NCBI GenBank assembly: GCA_030630445.1
Contig: DAOVNC010000022.1
Location: 1-16,649 of the forward strand
Direction: 5' to 3'
Origin: Kiritimatiellales bacterium
GTDB taxonomy: Bacteria; Verrucomicrobiota; Kiritimatiellia; Kiritimatiellales; Pontiellaceae
Length of the DNA: 16,649 bases
Shown: positions 1-6,208 of the stretch, piece after piece
How the letters are laid out: every line of letters starts with the position of its first letter
Numbering within the stretch: the first letter of the stretch is position 1
Notes under the pieces: generated by a model
Told to the model about the DNA's origin: nothing
What the model saw: the letters and a program-made list of their open reading frames with translations, nothing else
Database searches by the model: none
Translations under genes and position numbers: made by a program

Positions 1-57
1 GCAGCAAACCGAGAAGAAATCGTAGGAGAAATTGACACTCGCACGGATGCGGGGTAA
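1..57 (+). CDS. 3' end of an unidentified gene, possibly the last gene of an IS21-like element
   Basis: Frame 1 is open from the window edge to a TAA at 55-57 and ends in the peptide EIVGEIDTRTDAG. Only 18 codons are visible, so the product cannot be identified. The stop lies 62 bases before an IS21-like right terminus that ends at 119. That is about where istB ends in IS21-family elements, so this may be the tail of an istB-like helper ATPase. The idea rests on position only; the peptide itself carries no recognisable motif. The frame could also be chance. Confidence 0.25.
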   Translation, partial: AANREEIVGEIDTRTDAG

Positions 58-70
58 TTAACGGAAAAGT

Positions 71-119
71 GATGCACTTTTGGGCCGCCGCCCGCCGCAC
101 TTTTCAACCGACGTTTACA
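71..119 (+). mobile_element. IS21-like terminus, copy A (right end)
   Basis: This stretch holds two GCACTTTT motifs (74-81 and 97-104), each followed by a CCG-rich tail, and ends in GTTTACA at 119. The same outer end, ending at the same base, occurs inverted at 1777 and 9185. IS21-family elements have 5'-TG...CA-3' termini and several short repeats inside each end, which fits what is seen. If so, the element lies to the left, outside the window, and its right end has cut into the PEP-CTERM gene that follows. The family name is inferred; no transposase is visible. Confidence 0.55.
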
Positions 120-448
120 CCTACGGCGAGTCTGTTTTCTTTTCGTTCAATGAAGATGTGCGATTGGTAGCGTTCGATGCGGCGTATGGTAGCGTTAGGA
201 AATATGGATTGAGGAGCAATGAACTCAACTTTTATAATTTATCCAGTACTTCCCTAGTGATTTTCAATAGCGACACTATCCTGTCTCAGGGTGATACTCT
301 GGAGTTTTTCGGGATTAACGGCACCCCTGCCGTCGATGTTGCAGCAACCGGCTTGGTAGTAGAAACTATTCCTGAGCCCTCGACCATTGTTTTGCTCACG
401 GTAATGTCAGGTGCGCTGGTGATGATTCGTCGCCGCTTCAGGAGGTAG
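80..448 (+). pseudogene. PEP-CTERM protein, 3' fragment cut by an IS-like end
   Basis: The C-terminus has the full PEP-CTERM sorting signal: IPEPST, a hydrophobic segment (about residues 101-116 of the frame) and a basic tail RRRFRR. Such tails direct secreted proteins to exosortase (EpsH/XrtA type) processing at the Gram-negative cell surface. No signal peptide precedes it. The only in-frame start is a TTG at 80, the first dozen or so codons fall inside the IS21-like terminus (71-119), and the frame is closed by TAA at 59-61. The original gene therefore lost its 5' part, and only about 110 residues of a probable beta-rich surface domain and the anchor remain. It is very unlikely to be exported or functional. 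The sorting signal is clear; the domain before it is unrecognised. Confidence 0.75.
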
Positions 449-492
449 AGACGGAGCAACAGGAAATGGAGTAGTTCAAAAGGAGAACCAGT

Positions 493-927
493 ATGTCACT
501 AATGAAAGAACTGCACTCGGAAATCACTAGGCTGGCCCGTAAGGAAATCAAGAAGGAACTAGAGCCCATCAAGCGAGTCAACGCCGCACAGCGAGGGTAT
601 ATAGCCGATCTTAGGCGAGACGTAGGTGAACTGCAAAAAGAAGTGGCTAGGCTTCAGAAAGATGCGGGTAAGGTGGTAGTAGTGGAGACTGAGGAAACAA
701 CAGGCTTCTGGATTAGTGGCAAGGGTGTGCTGTCACTTCGCAAGCGCTTGGGAATCACTCAGATGGAGCTGGCAGCCTTGGCCAAGGTTAGTCACCAGTC
801 GATTGTCCGCTGGGAAAAGGCTGAGGGAAAGATCTCGTTCAAGACTGAGGAAACTCTGGCCACAATGCAGCAGATCCGCTCTATGGGTAAGCGTGAGGCT
901 TGGGAAACACTGGGGAAAGAGAAGTAG
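493..927 (+). CDS. Coiled-coil plus XRE-type helix-turn-helix DNA-binding protein
   Basis: The 144-residue protein starts at an ATG eight bases after the ribosome binding site AGGAG (481-485). Residues about 1-60 are highly charged with a heptad pattern (LHSEITRLARKEIKKELEPI, then DLRRDVGELQKEVARLQKDA) and should form a long coiled coil. Residues about 73-125 form a Cro/CI-like helix-turn-helix: SGKGVLSLRKRLGITQMELA with recognition helix KVSHQSIVRWEK. The tail is basic. No sensor or enzymatic domain is present, so it is probably a small dimeric DNA-binding regulator. Proteins of this layout are common stand-alone genes in PVC bacteria and deltaproteobacteria; targets are unknown. It stands alone, 44 bases after the PEP-CTERM fragment, and looks intact although both neighbours are decayed. 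No terminator is evident downstream. Confidence 0.8.
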   Translation: MSLMKELHSEITRLARKEIKKELEPIKRVNAAQRGYIADLRRDVGELQKEVARLQKDAGKVVVVETEETTGFWISGKGVLSLRKRLGITQMELAALAKVSHQSIVRWEKAEGKISFKTEETLATMQQIRSMGKREAWETLGKEK

Positions 928-988
928 GCGCTGTTCGTTGTTGTGCCATGTTTGAGTGATTTCGAACCGAGATGACACTCTCTAATGT

Positions 989-1208
989 ATGTGCCAACGA
1001 TCCCACGATGAGATCCTGGAGGTTCACGAAGTGCTGGATCAGTTTGCCAGGTTGATCCCGAAGCGGCAGAGCTAGTTAAACTTCGGTTTTTGCCGGGCTC
1101 ACCCAGCAGCAATGCGCCGACATTCTTGGGATTTCCAAGCGCACCGCAGATAGTCGATGGGCTTTTGCTCGTGCGTGGCTTTTCCGAGCCCTCCATGAGG
1201 GGGAATAA
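989..1208 (+). pseudogene. Relic of an ECF-type RNA polymerase sigma factor (region 4)
   Basis: Three frames join into the C-terminal part of a PVC-type ECF sigma factor. Frame one (from about 989) gives DEILEVHEVLDQFARL. The next frame, from 1054, gives DPEAAELVKLRF. The third, from 1089, gives FAGLTQQQCADILGISKRTA and then WAFARAWLFRALHEGE before TAA at 1206-1208. The first shift is explained by one lost base near 1053 and the second by one lost T in the T run 1087-1091. The sequence matches the region-4 helix-turn-helix of the ECF sigma family typical of Planctomycetes and relatives (as in Sigma70_ECF). The N-terminal region 2 is missing, with no recognisable trace between 928 and 988. The gene is dead unless both shifts are sequencing errors. 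Confidence 0.75.
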
Positions 1209-1776
1209 AACCAGAACCCTGTCGAAGCAGGTTTCTCGTAGATTGTTGTTGGCATCCCGCTTGTACACTGGAGGCCTACCTTGCATGCGCTGAATGTTTG
1301 TCGCCACGAACTTCTCGCACTACCCTGAAGCATAAACCATTGCGTTTAAGCACACTCGGCTCACCCGTCAAGGCATGGCACACCCGATGCATAAAGGGGA
1401 GCCGTAACCGGGAGCTGCGAGATCCATTGCCGAGTTCTGGGCGAACCAACCGGATGGTTTCCGTTTTTCCCATCTACCCTGTGTTTAAACAGGGAGGGAG
1501 CAGGAAATGAATATTCAATACCAAAGTATGACAGGGTTTGGCGCGATGGCCTGGAATCATGGGGGCCCGCCTCTATTTGTCCCGGCAACGCACCACCTCC
1601 ACGAGCAAAAAACAGGAAAAAGGGCCGTCCTTAAATCAGGAGAACCTGCTTCTGGCAAATGCTCATTTCCCGCACTCCATGAGGGAGACAGTTCTCTCTC
1701 CATTGGATGAAGACTGTGGTGGGAGGGAGCTCTTTGTAGACATGAAATATTTATCTCCCACCAAGTTGCACACTCA
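1209..1776. other. Gene-poor stretch, no supported gene
   Basis: Several short overlapping frames occur here, but none has conserved motifs or a convincing continuation. A frame at 1507-1710 does follow a purine-rich site (GGAGGGAG, 1493-1500) and opens with MNIQYQSMTGFGA, but then becomes low-complexity. The palindrome CCCTGTGTTTAAACAGGG lies at 1477-1494 (6-base stem, 6-base loop) and could be a weak hairpin or a protein-binding site. The stretch sits between the sigma factor relic and an IS-like end, so it is most likely eroded former coding DNA. Confidence 0.4.
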
Positions 1777-1801
1777 TGTAAACGCCGGTTGAAAAGTGCA
1801 T
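1777..1801 (+). mobile_element. IS21-like terminus, copy B (left end, short)
   Basis: These 25 bases start with TG and match copy C at 24 of 25 positions (TGTAAACG, then C for T, then CGGTTGAAAAGTGCAT). Similarity stops abruptly at the TG on the outside. Only one GCACTTTT unit (in reverse complement) is left; the second unit present in copies A and C is absent. It is therefore a solo, internally deleted end. It sits 40 bases before the start codon of the following secreted protein gene, so it occupies the place where that gene's promoter should be. Confidence 0.5.
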
Positions 1802-1840
1802 GTATAAGTAGAGAGAATAGAAGGAATCAGGAGGTGCGTC

Positions 1841-2620
1841 ATGAAAACATACCGACATATTAATTCAATGGTCTTTATCGTCTGGCTCTGCCTTGCCACC
1901 TGCTTGTCATGGGCCGGGGATAACCACCACGCCTTCACCGATGTGAATGGTCGCAGCATCAAAGGGCAACTGATGGGGTTCGATGCAGGCAGCCAAGTCG
2001 TAACCATTAAACGCGCGGACAACAAAACATACCAAGCCCCTCTGGCTGTTTTCTCCAAGGTCGATCAGCAATATATTCGCGAGCAGAGTCTCAGGCAGGA
2101 TTTTGCAGACGTGGTTAGGATCAGTACCAAGCTTAGGCAACTCGACCATACTGGAACAGGCCATGGGAAACGCTACAGGGCCGAAAATGTTAAATCGGTA
2201 ACCTATGAAATTATCTTGGAAAATCATTCGATTTCCCTGTTCGAGGGGATTGATATCGAATACTGCATATTTTACCGGCAGGGGGAGCGCAATCGGAAAG
2301 AAATGGTTTTCTCGCATGGCGTACAGTACGGCCGCGGGAACGTTGAGTTAATGAAGCCCTACTCCAGACATGTCCTCGAAACCGCAACGATATTGATCTG
2401 CGATGAGCAACGCTCAGTTACTCTTTTTGGATCCAGTGGTGGTGCAAAGGGTGAGATACAGGGCATTTGGGTGCGTGCTACCATGACGCTCCCTCACGGT
2501 AACAGGATAAGTCGGAAATTCTGTTCACCCGACAGCATTAGTAACTCTGAAGACTGGTCGAATACGACCATATTGGCGGGCCTGAACACTGCGGGAGAGA
2601 ATATTGCAGCCTCCCCGTGA
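1841..2620 (+). CDS. Secreted protein with SHD1-like N-terminal domain
   Basis: The 259-residue product begins at an ATG seven bases after AGGAGG (1829-1834). Residues 1-25 form a signal peptide with a hydrophobic core MVFIVWLCLATCLSWA and probable cleavage after SWA, so the protein should reach the periplasm. Residues about 31-83 (FTDVNGRSIKGQLMGFD, then VTIKRADNKTYQAPLAVFSK and DQQYI) fit the SHD1-like repeat often found near the N-terminus of secreted PVC proteins: F-D-GR-G, alternating strands, then F-DQ-YI. The rest, about residues 95-259, is predicted beta-rich (YEIILENHSI, IEYCIFYRQGE) and is unrecognised. No catalytic motif is apparent. It is monocistronic; its upstream region has been replaced by an IS-like end. 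A role in cell-surface or matrix binding is a guess. Confidence 0.7.
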   Translation: MKTYRHINSMVFIVWLCLATCLSWAGDNHHAFTDVNGRSIKGQLMGFDAGSQVVTIKRADNKTYQAPLAVFSKVDQQYIREQSLRQDFADVVRISTKLRQLDHTGTGHGKRYRAENVKSVTYEIILENHSISLFEGIDIEYCIFYRQGERNRKEMVFSHGVQYGRGNVELMKPYSRHVLETATILICDEQRSVTLFGSSGGAKGEIQGIWVRATMTLPHGNRISRKFCSPDSISNSEDWSNTTILAGLNTAGENIAASP

Positions 2621-2716
2621 TCAAGAGTGAACCGCCGTGGCCACCTGTCGCATGGTTGGCTAAGTGTGAATATTGCTAACTAATCTTGTGTTTCCAAATG
2701 ACGATGGAGTTCCTCT

Positions 2717-2818
2717 CTAGCCGTTCATCTGCCTGGAAATCTCCAGCAGTTCGGTAATGCCCTTTCCCTCCATCTGCCTGCGCAACCACCATCTGGGGCA
2801 GTTTTTTCTTGCGAACAT
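2717..2818 (-). other. Tiny reading frame in the 2621-2879 gap, possible gene tail
   Basis: On the minus strand an ATG at 2816-2818 opens a 33-residue frame rich in W, R and K (CPRWWLRRQMEGKGITELLE) that ends at TAG 2717-2719. The composition, with a helix-like segment before the stop, resembles the C-terminus of a small DNA-binding protein such as a Y1-type transposase. I cannot assign it. No clear ribosome binding site precedes it. It may be a remnant rather than a gene. Confidence 0.2.
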
Positions 2819-2879
2819 CTCATCTGCATGCTAGCCCGAGGCTGTCTTCCGAATAAGAAAGAAACAACAGGAGGTGGTC

Positions 2880-4100
2880 ATGATGAAAGGAAAGCTATCG
2901 GCATTTAAAAACCGGCTGATGATGGTCGGAACGGAGGAGCCGCTTAACAAGCTGTCGCTGGCGGTAATCATTCTGCTGGATTTATTTGTTTTAAGCATAC
3001 TCTTTTCCGGGTTGCACGATCACACCAAACAGCTCACTTCCCCCAACGAATACATGCCGCGCATCGCCCGGCAGGTGTTTATCGACCAGACCTGGTCGCC
3101 TTCTGCCCGAATGTCCAAACTGCAGCCCCTGGTACTATCCGACCGGAAAAGATATTCCTATTGGCAGCGCAGCATATTTGAAGAAGAGAAACTGGAGCAG
3201 ATGCATCCGCTCTGCCGCGATTTTTTCGAAAAAGTAAAAGCTCTTTCGGAAGATGAAGCCCTCAAAAACCTATTTGTCGAGCGCGAACAGGAAATCGAAG
3301 AGCGCGACACGCTTCGGAAGAGTCAGAATAAGGCGAAGAAAGCCTACGATACACATCTGCTGGAAGCCATCGCCGCCAAGGATGGTTCCGGCAAAAAAAA
3401 TCCATCCATTGCAAACCTATCCAAAAACTACACCGCCCGAATTGAACGGCTCACCGACAGTATATCCAATATCGAAAGACAGATCAACGCGCACCCCGGC
3501 ATTCAGGACGTATGGCGCATTGTGAGTCCGGAAAACCAGAATCGCCAGCAGGTGGTGGATGATTTCAGGCGGTATGAGCGCTGGTACCCGTTAAAGGAAC
3601 TGGGCTGGCAACTGCTTTTCCTCCTCCCGATATTCTGGGTCTTCTATGTGTGGAGCGCACGAAGCGTTAAAAAGGAAAGGCGCATTCAAACACTGATTGC
3701 CAGCCACCTGCTGGTTGTCGCGTTCCTGCCGATTCTTGCGAAAATCATTGAGCTTGTCGTGGATCTCATCCCGGAACATTTTTTTAGAGCGCTGTTCAAA
3801 GTTCTCCGTTCACTGCACCTCATCGCGCTCTGGCATTATCTGGTGATTATCGGATCGGTTGCCCTCGGGCTGTTCCTCGTATATCTTGTCCAGAAAAAGG
3901 CATTCAACCGGGAAAAGGTGATTCAGAAACGGCTGATGAAAGGAGCCTGCATCGCCTGTGGTAAAAAACTGCCGCCCAGCGCCTTGGTCTGTCCGTTCTG
4001 CGGCATCAAGCAACTGGAAAACTGCAAAGGTTGCCAGCAGCAAACTCCAGTTGGAGGAGCCTACTGCATCCGCTGCGGGGAGCGGACGCCGAACGCATAA
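2880..4100 (+). CDS. Polytopic membrane protein with C-terminal double zinc ribbon
   Basis: The product has 406 residues from ATG 2880 (AGGAGG at 2869-2874; the next codon, 2883, is also ATG and equally well placed). One membrane segment lies near residues 27-45 (LSLAVIILLDLFVLSILFSG). A charged soluble region of about 190 residues follows, with coiled-coil-like stretches (EREQEIEERDTLRKSQNKAK). Three more membrane segments lie at about 240-257, 271-296 and 312-340. The tail holds two zinc ribbons with CxxC pairs at 357/360, 371/374, 382/385 and 396/399. With four segments and a short N-terminus, both termini are probably cytoplasmic and the coiled-coil region outside. Double zinc ribbons usually mediate protein or nucleic-acid contacts; the function here is unknown. 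The gene is followed directly by a hairpin and has no operon partner. Confidence 0.7.
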   Translation: MMKGKLSAFKNRLMMVGTEEPLNKLSLAVIILLDLFVLSILFSGLHDHTKQLTSPNEYMPRIARQVFIDQTWSPSARMSKLQPLVLSDRKRYSYWQRSIFEEEKLEQMHPLCRDFFEKVKALSEDEALKNLFVEREQEIEERDTLRKSQNKAKKAYDTHLLEAIAAKDGSGKKNPSIANLSKNYTARIERLTDSISNIERQINAHPGIQDVWRIVSPENQNRQQVVDDFRRYERWYPLKELGWQLLFLLPIFWVFYVWSARSVKKERRIQTLIASHLLVVAFLPILAKIIELVVDLIPEHFFRALFKVLRSLHLIALWHYLVIIGSVALGLFLVYLVQKKAFNREKVIQKRLMKGACIACGKKLPPSALVCPFCGIKQLENCKGCQQQTPVGGAYCIRCGERTPNA

Positions 4101-4105
4101 AAAAA

Positions 4106-4135
4106 GCGGTTCCGTGTCTTCTGTGCATGAACCGC
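4106..4135 (+). terminator. Hairpin after the zinc-ribbon membrane protein gene
   Basis: GCGGTTC (4106-4112) pairs perfectly with GAACCGC (4129-4135) across a 16-base loop, starting six bases after the stop codon. An A tract (4098-4105) precedes it, but the following GCCTTTCG is a poor U tract. It is probably a transcription end signal or a 3'-end stabilising hairpin. The remaining bases to 4343 contain no supported gene and a run of seven G (4202-4208). Confidence 0.45.
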
Positions 4136-4343
4136 GCCTTTCGCCCCTATTTCCTTCGGAAATTATTTCCCGCTTCGTTTTAAAGTAGCGGGTTGTATTA
4201 CGGGGGGGACGTGGGGCCAGCAGGGTTCAGGTGATGTGGATTTTTTTGGCACGCGTTCCAAAGATGCGTAGACATAAAGACCCCCTGTAGAAAATAGGAA
4301 AACCGCAGAGGGGCCACCACCGCCGAGACGGTGGGTTTGAAGG

Positions 4344-4814
4344 TTATTTAGTGACAAATCGCGGTTTTGTGAATTTCCGCTTTGCGAAATCAAAACGATT
4401 CACATCCGGCATAAAATGATACCACCTATATTGACGATTATGTGTGCCCCGCCTGGCTACTTCCTCATCAATTTGTATGGCGGTGATGATTCCTGTCTGC
4501 ACCTGCTTGTCTATTCCAAACACTGTGCTCAGCCGGGTCGCAATTGATTTCCCCAGCCGTCGTAGAGTTAATGGATCATTTAGGCTGTCATTCATGCCAA
4601 AGTCCGGAATCAGATCTAGCCTGCCGCATTCATCTAGCGTCAGTACAAGTTTTTGTGCTGTCAGGAGAACATCCTCGTGAACGTGGGCAAGCACTGCGCA
4701 CCCGACCTCCTCAATCCAGGCTGTCAGACGTATTTTATCTTTCTCCCATTCATCAACGTTGCGAATTGCAGAGCTGAGTTCAGGTTCAAATGTTACATTT
4801 TCATAGAATTTCAT
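4344..4814 (-). CDS. Hypothetical protein, second gene of a primase-like operon
   Basis: The 156-residue product starts at an ATG preceded by AAGGA about eight bases upstream on the minus strand. It has no signal peptide or membrane segment. It is rich in helix-forming, acidic residues in the first half (EWEKDKIRLTAWIEEVG) and ends in a basic tail KRKFTKPRF. I recognise no family. It follows the degenerate primase-like gene by 65 bases in the same direction and is probably cotranscribed with it, which suggests a mobile-element gene. It could be a small DNA-associated or regulatory protein; nothing in the sequence decides this. Confidence 0.55.
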   Translation of the reverse strand: MKFYENVTFEPELSSAIRNVDEWEKDKIRLTAWIEEVGCAVLAHVHEDVLLTAQKLVLTLDECGRLDLIPDFGMNDSLNDPLTLRRLGKSIATRLSTVFGIDKQVQTGIITAIQIDEEVARRGTHNRQYRWYHFMPDVNRFDFAKRKFTKPRFVTK

Positions 4815-4839
4815 TTTTATGTCCTTTTTGTAGGTTCGG

Positions 4840-4868
4840 GGGAAGGACGCCCGAAGGCATCGCTTCCC
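4840..4868 (-). other. Nested hairpin between the primase-like gene and the next gene
   Basis: GGGAAG (4840-4845) pairs with CTTCCC (4863-4868), and inside it GCC (4849-4851) pairs with GGC (4856-4858) across a CGAA loop. It lies in the 65-base gap of the minus-strand gene pair and may separate or stabilise their transcripts. It has no U tract on the minus strand. Confidence 0.25.
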
Positions 4869-4879
4869 TTGGTTATATT

Positions 4880-5500
4880 TTAGAAGCTGTGAGTCCAGTC
4901 ACCTTGGAAGGGGTTTCCAGTGTCGCAGTGAGCTTCAACAAAGCCGGGCAGCGTCGGCTCCATCTTTCGGCCGGTCATGACGACATACCAGTCCCGGTCC
5001 TCTTCATAGACGACACTTCCTGGCGTTTCTTCAGGCGGAGTGAATTCCACATCCCCTGAACGGAAGAAGGCGGTGTAACCTCGTGCCAGATAATCCACCT
5101 CAAGATAAGCATCGGGCACAAAGGAATCGTGATCCTTTGCCCCGCCGATCTCGATGAAGGTGTATCCATCGTTGGGCTGCCGCACAAACGCGATATGGTG
5201 GTGCCTGCCATCTTTGACAGCTTGAGACGCCTCTTCAAATGTCGTCCATGTGGCGGGGTCGTTGCGCAGAGCTCCTCCAGTTCTAACGCTCATCGGAAAT
5301 GTCTGCATGAGGCCGTTGCGCTCATCCACATCAACATTGATCCAGCGGGGGATGTCCTGTAATTCCTTCGGGATCATGTCATGCGTACGGTGCACTTTCC
5401 CGTCCATCAGGACATCATACCACCGCTTCACTATGTCCTGCGTCTCGCGCGGTTGGCCGGACGATAGAATCACAGGATGAGTTTGAACGATGGAAGGCAA
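4880..5500 (-). CDS. Degenerate phage/plasmid primase-polymerase-like protein
   Basis: From about residue 42 the 206-residue frame follows the N-terminal primase-polymerase domain of phage and plasmid replication proteins: IPKELQDIPRWINVDVDERN, FPMSVRTGGALRNDPATWTT, FEEASQAV, HHIAFVRQPNDGYTFIEI, and near the end YEEDRDWYVVMTGRKM. In active relatives the I-[DE]-hD-like step reads close to GIDLD and is followed by a SGxGxH motif. Here the places are taken by FIEIGG and ARGYTAFF, so the metal-binding acid pair and the histidine motif are missing. The helicase part usual in such proteins is absent. It is probably catalytically dead, or a shortened accessory form. The domain may start at ATG residue 42 (5375-5377). 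Upstream, the frame overlaps, antisense, the truncated neighbour at 5467-5575. Assignment is by pattern only. Confidence 0.55.
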   Translation of the reverse strand: MPSIVQTHPVILSSGQPRETQDIVKRWYDVLMDGKVHRTHDMIPKELQDIPRWINVDVDERNGLMQTFPMSVRTGGALRNDPATWTTFEEASQAVKDGRHHHIAFVRQPNDGYTFIEIGGAKDHDSFVPDAYLEVDYLARGYTAFFRSGDVEFTPPEETPGSVVYEEDRDWYVVMTGRKMEPTLPGFVEAHCDTGNPFQGDWTHSF

Positions 5501-5574
5501 AGGTCGAGGGTGGGGTAGATGATCTACATGATGTCACAGAAGAGATTACTCGGGAGATAGACCCACCTGAAGCT

Positions 5575-6075
5575 TTGGTTGAGCACAAAGTTGCACGGGC
5601 TATCATTAGACACATGAATTCCGCTGCATTGGAGGATCTTTGTGTAACAGATGATAGCTACGGTTACAGGGGTTCGCGGGAGGGGCAGTGGTTGTCCATA
5701 AGTTATCCCAACCTGATCAAGATTGCGATAACTGGTCTAGCTTATGATGCCGGTAAAGACGCTAAAGGTTGGGACCTGTCAACTATGACCGGAGTAAACT
5801 ACCCAGACCTTGACAGGGCGCGGAAGTTTCTTGCGGAGGATGAGAAATGTAGAATCGGCCAAGATCCTGAAACGGGTAAGTTCGGCATTTTAGAGGTGGA
5901 AACTGCGCTCAAAGTAAATTTCCTCGAAATTGCTCAGATCCTTGTTCGTTGTACCGAGGTGGTTCAGACACTCGCCGAGCTGCTTTCTCAGAAGGGGAGG
6001 CTAACCGAGAGTGAGTTGAGAGGATTCCTGTACAGACCGGAGAATAGGAAAAGCTTTTTTTCAAATCAGGACTAA
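5575..6075 (+). CDS. Hypothetical protein, probably 5'-truncated
   Basis: The listed start is a TTG at 5575 giving 166 residues. The frame stays open and coding-like upstream to about 5467 (ESQDEFERWKAKVEGGVDDL then HDVTEEITREIDPPEAL) without ATG, GTG or TTG and without a ribosome binding site. The natural start therefore seems to be lost where this frame runs into the antisense 5' end of the primase-like gene. The product is soluble, with SISYPNLIKIAITGLAYDAG and a helix-rich C-terminus (ETALKVNFLEIAQILVRCTE). I recognise no family. It lies in the mobile-element block before the AbiE operon. It may be a pseudogene. Confidence 0.45.
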   Translation: MVEHKVARAIIRHMNSAALEDLCVTDDSYGYRGSREGQWLSISYPNLIKIAITGLAYDAGKDAKGWDLSTMTGVNYPDLDRARKFLAEDEKCRIGQDPETGKFGILEVETALKVNFLEIAQILVRCTEVVQTLAELLSQKGRLTESELRGFLYRPENRKSFFSNQD

Positions 6076-6123
6076 CGTCTAACAACCATCAGATAGTTAT
6101 AGCCGTTATCCCAATATTCAGAA

Positions 6124-6149
6124 ATCACCCGCCGCTGGTACAGGGTGAT
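6124..6149 (+). terminator. Possible terminator hairpin before the AbiE operon
   Basis: ATCACCC (6124-6130) pairs perfectly with GGGTGAT (6143-6149) around a 12-base loop, 49 bases after the stop of the preceding gene. AATAATTTTG follows, a weak U-rich tail that overlaps the AbiE operator. It would insulate the toxin-antitoxin operon from read-through. Confidence 0.35.
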
Positions 6150-6154
6150 CAATA

Positions 6155-6192
6155 ATTTTGTAACAAAACATACGTGCAATCTGTTACAAAAT
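6155..6192 (+). promoter_or_regulatory. Palindromic operator of the AbiE operon
   Basis: ATTTTGTAACA (6155-6165) and TGTTACAAAAT (6182-6192) are perfect inverted copies with a 16-base spacer, just upstream of the antitoxin start codon at 6209. AbiEi antitoxins of type IV systems bind inverted repeats in their own promoter and repress it cooperatively; this is established for Streptococcus and other AbiE systems. The fit of position and symmetry makes autoregulation likely here. The promoter elements themselves could not be placed with confidence. Confidence 0.65.
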
Positions 6193-6208
6193 ATTAGATA
6201 AGATCCCC

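Noticed and set aside
1360..1440. GAGCCG and downstream GTTC-like elements that resemble a group II intron domain V
   Set aside because: The GAAA tetraloop and the conserved catalytic pairs of domain V are missing, and there is no reverse transcriptase or intron boundary nearby.
1507..1710. A 67-codon frame beginning MNIQYQSMTGFGA, like the start of a YicC-family protein
   Set aside because: SMTGFG is short and no further YicC motif follows; the frame soon turns into non-conserved sequence, and one signature of seven residues can be chance.
928..1840. Search for tRNA genes, CRISPR repeats and attachment sites in the gaps
   Set aside because: No cloverleaf, no regularly spaced repeats and no clear direct-repeat flank was seen by eye; a structure or covariance search would decide.
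4444..4883. Several plus-strand frames of 70-90 codons across the minus-strand gene at 4344-4814
   Set aside because: They overlap a better supported minus-strand gene with a ribosome binding site and have no motifs.
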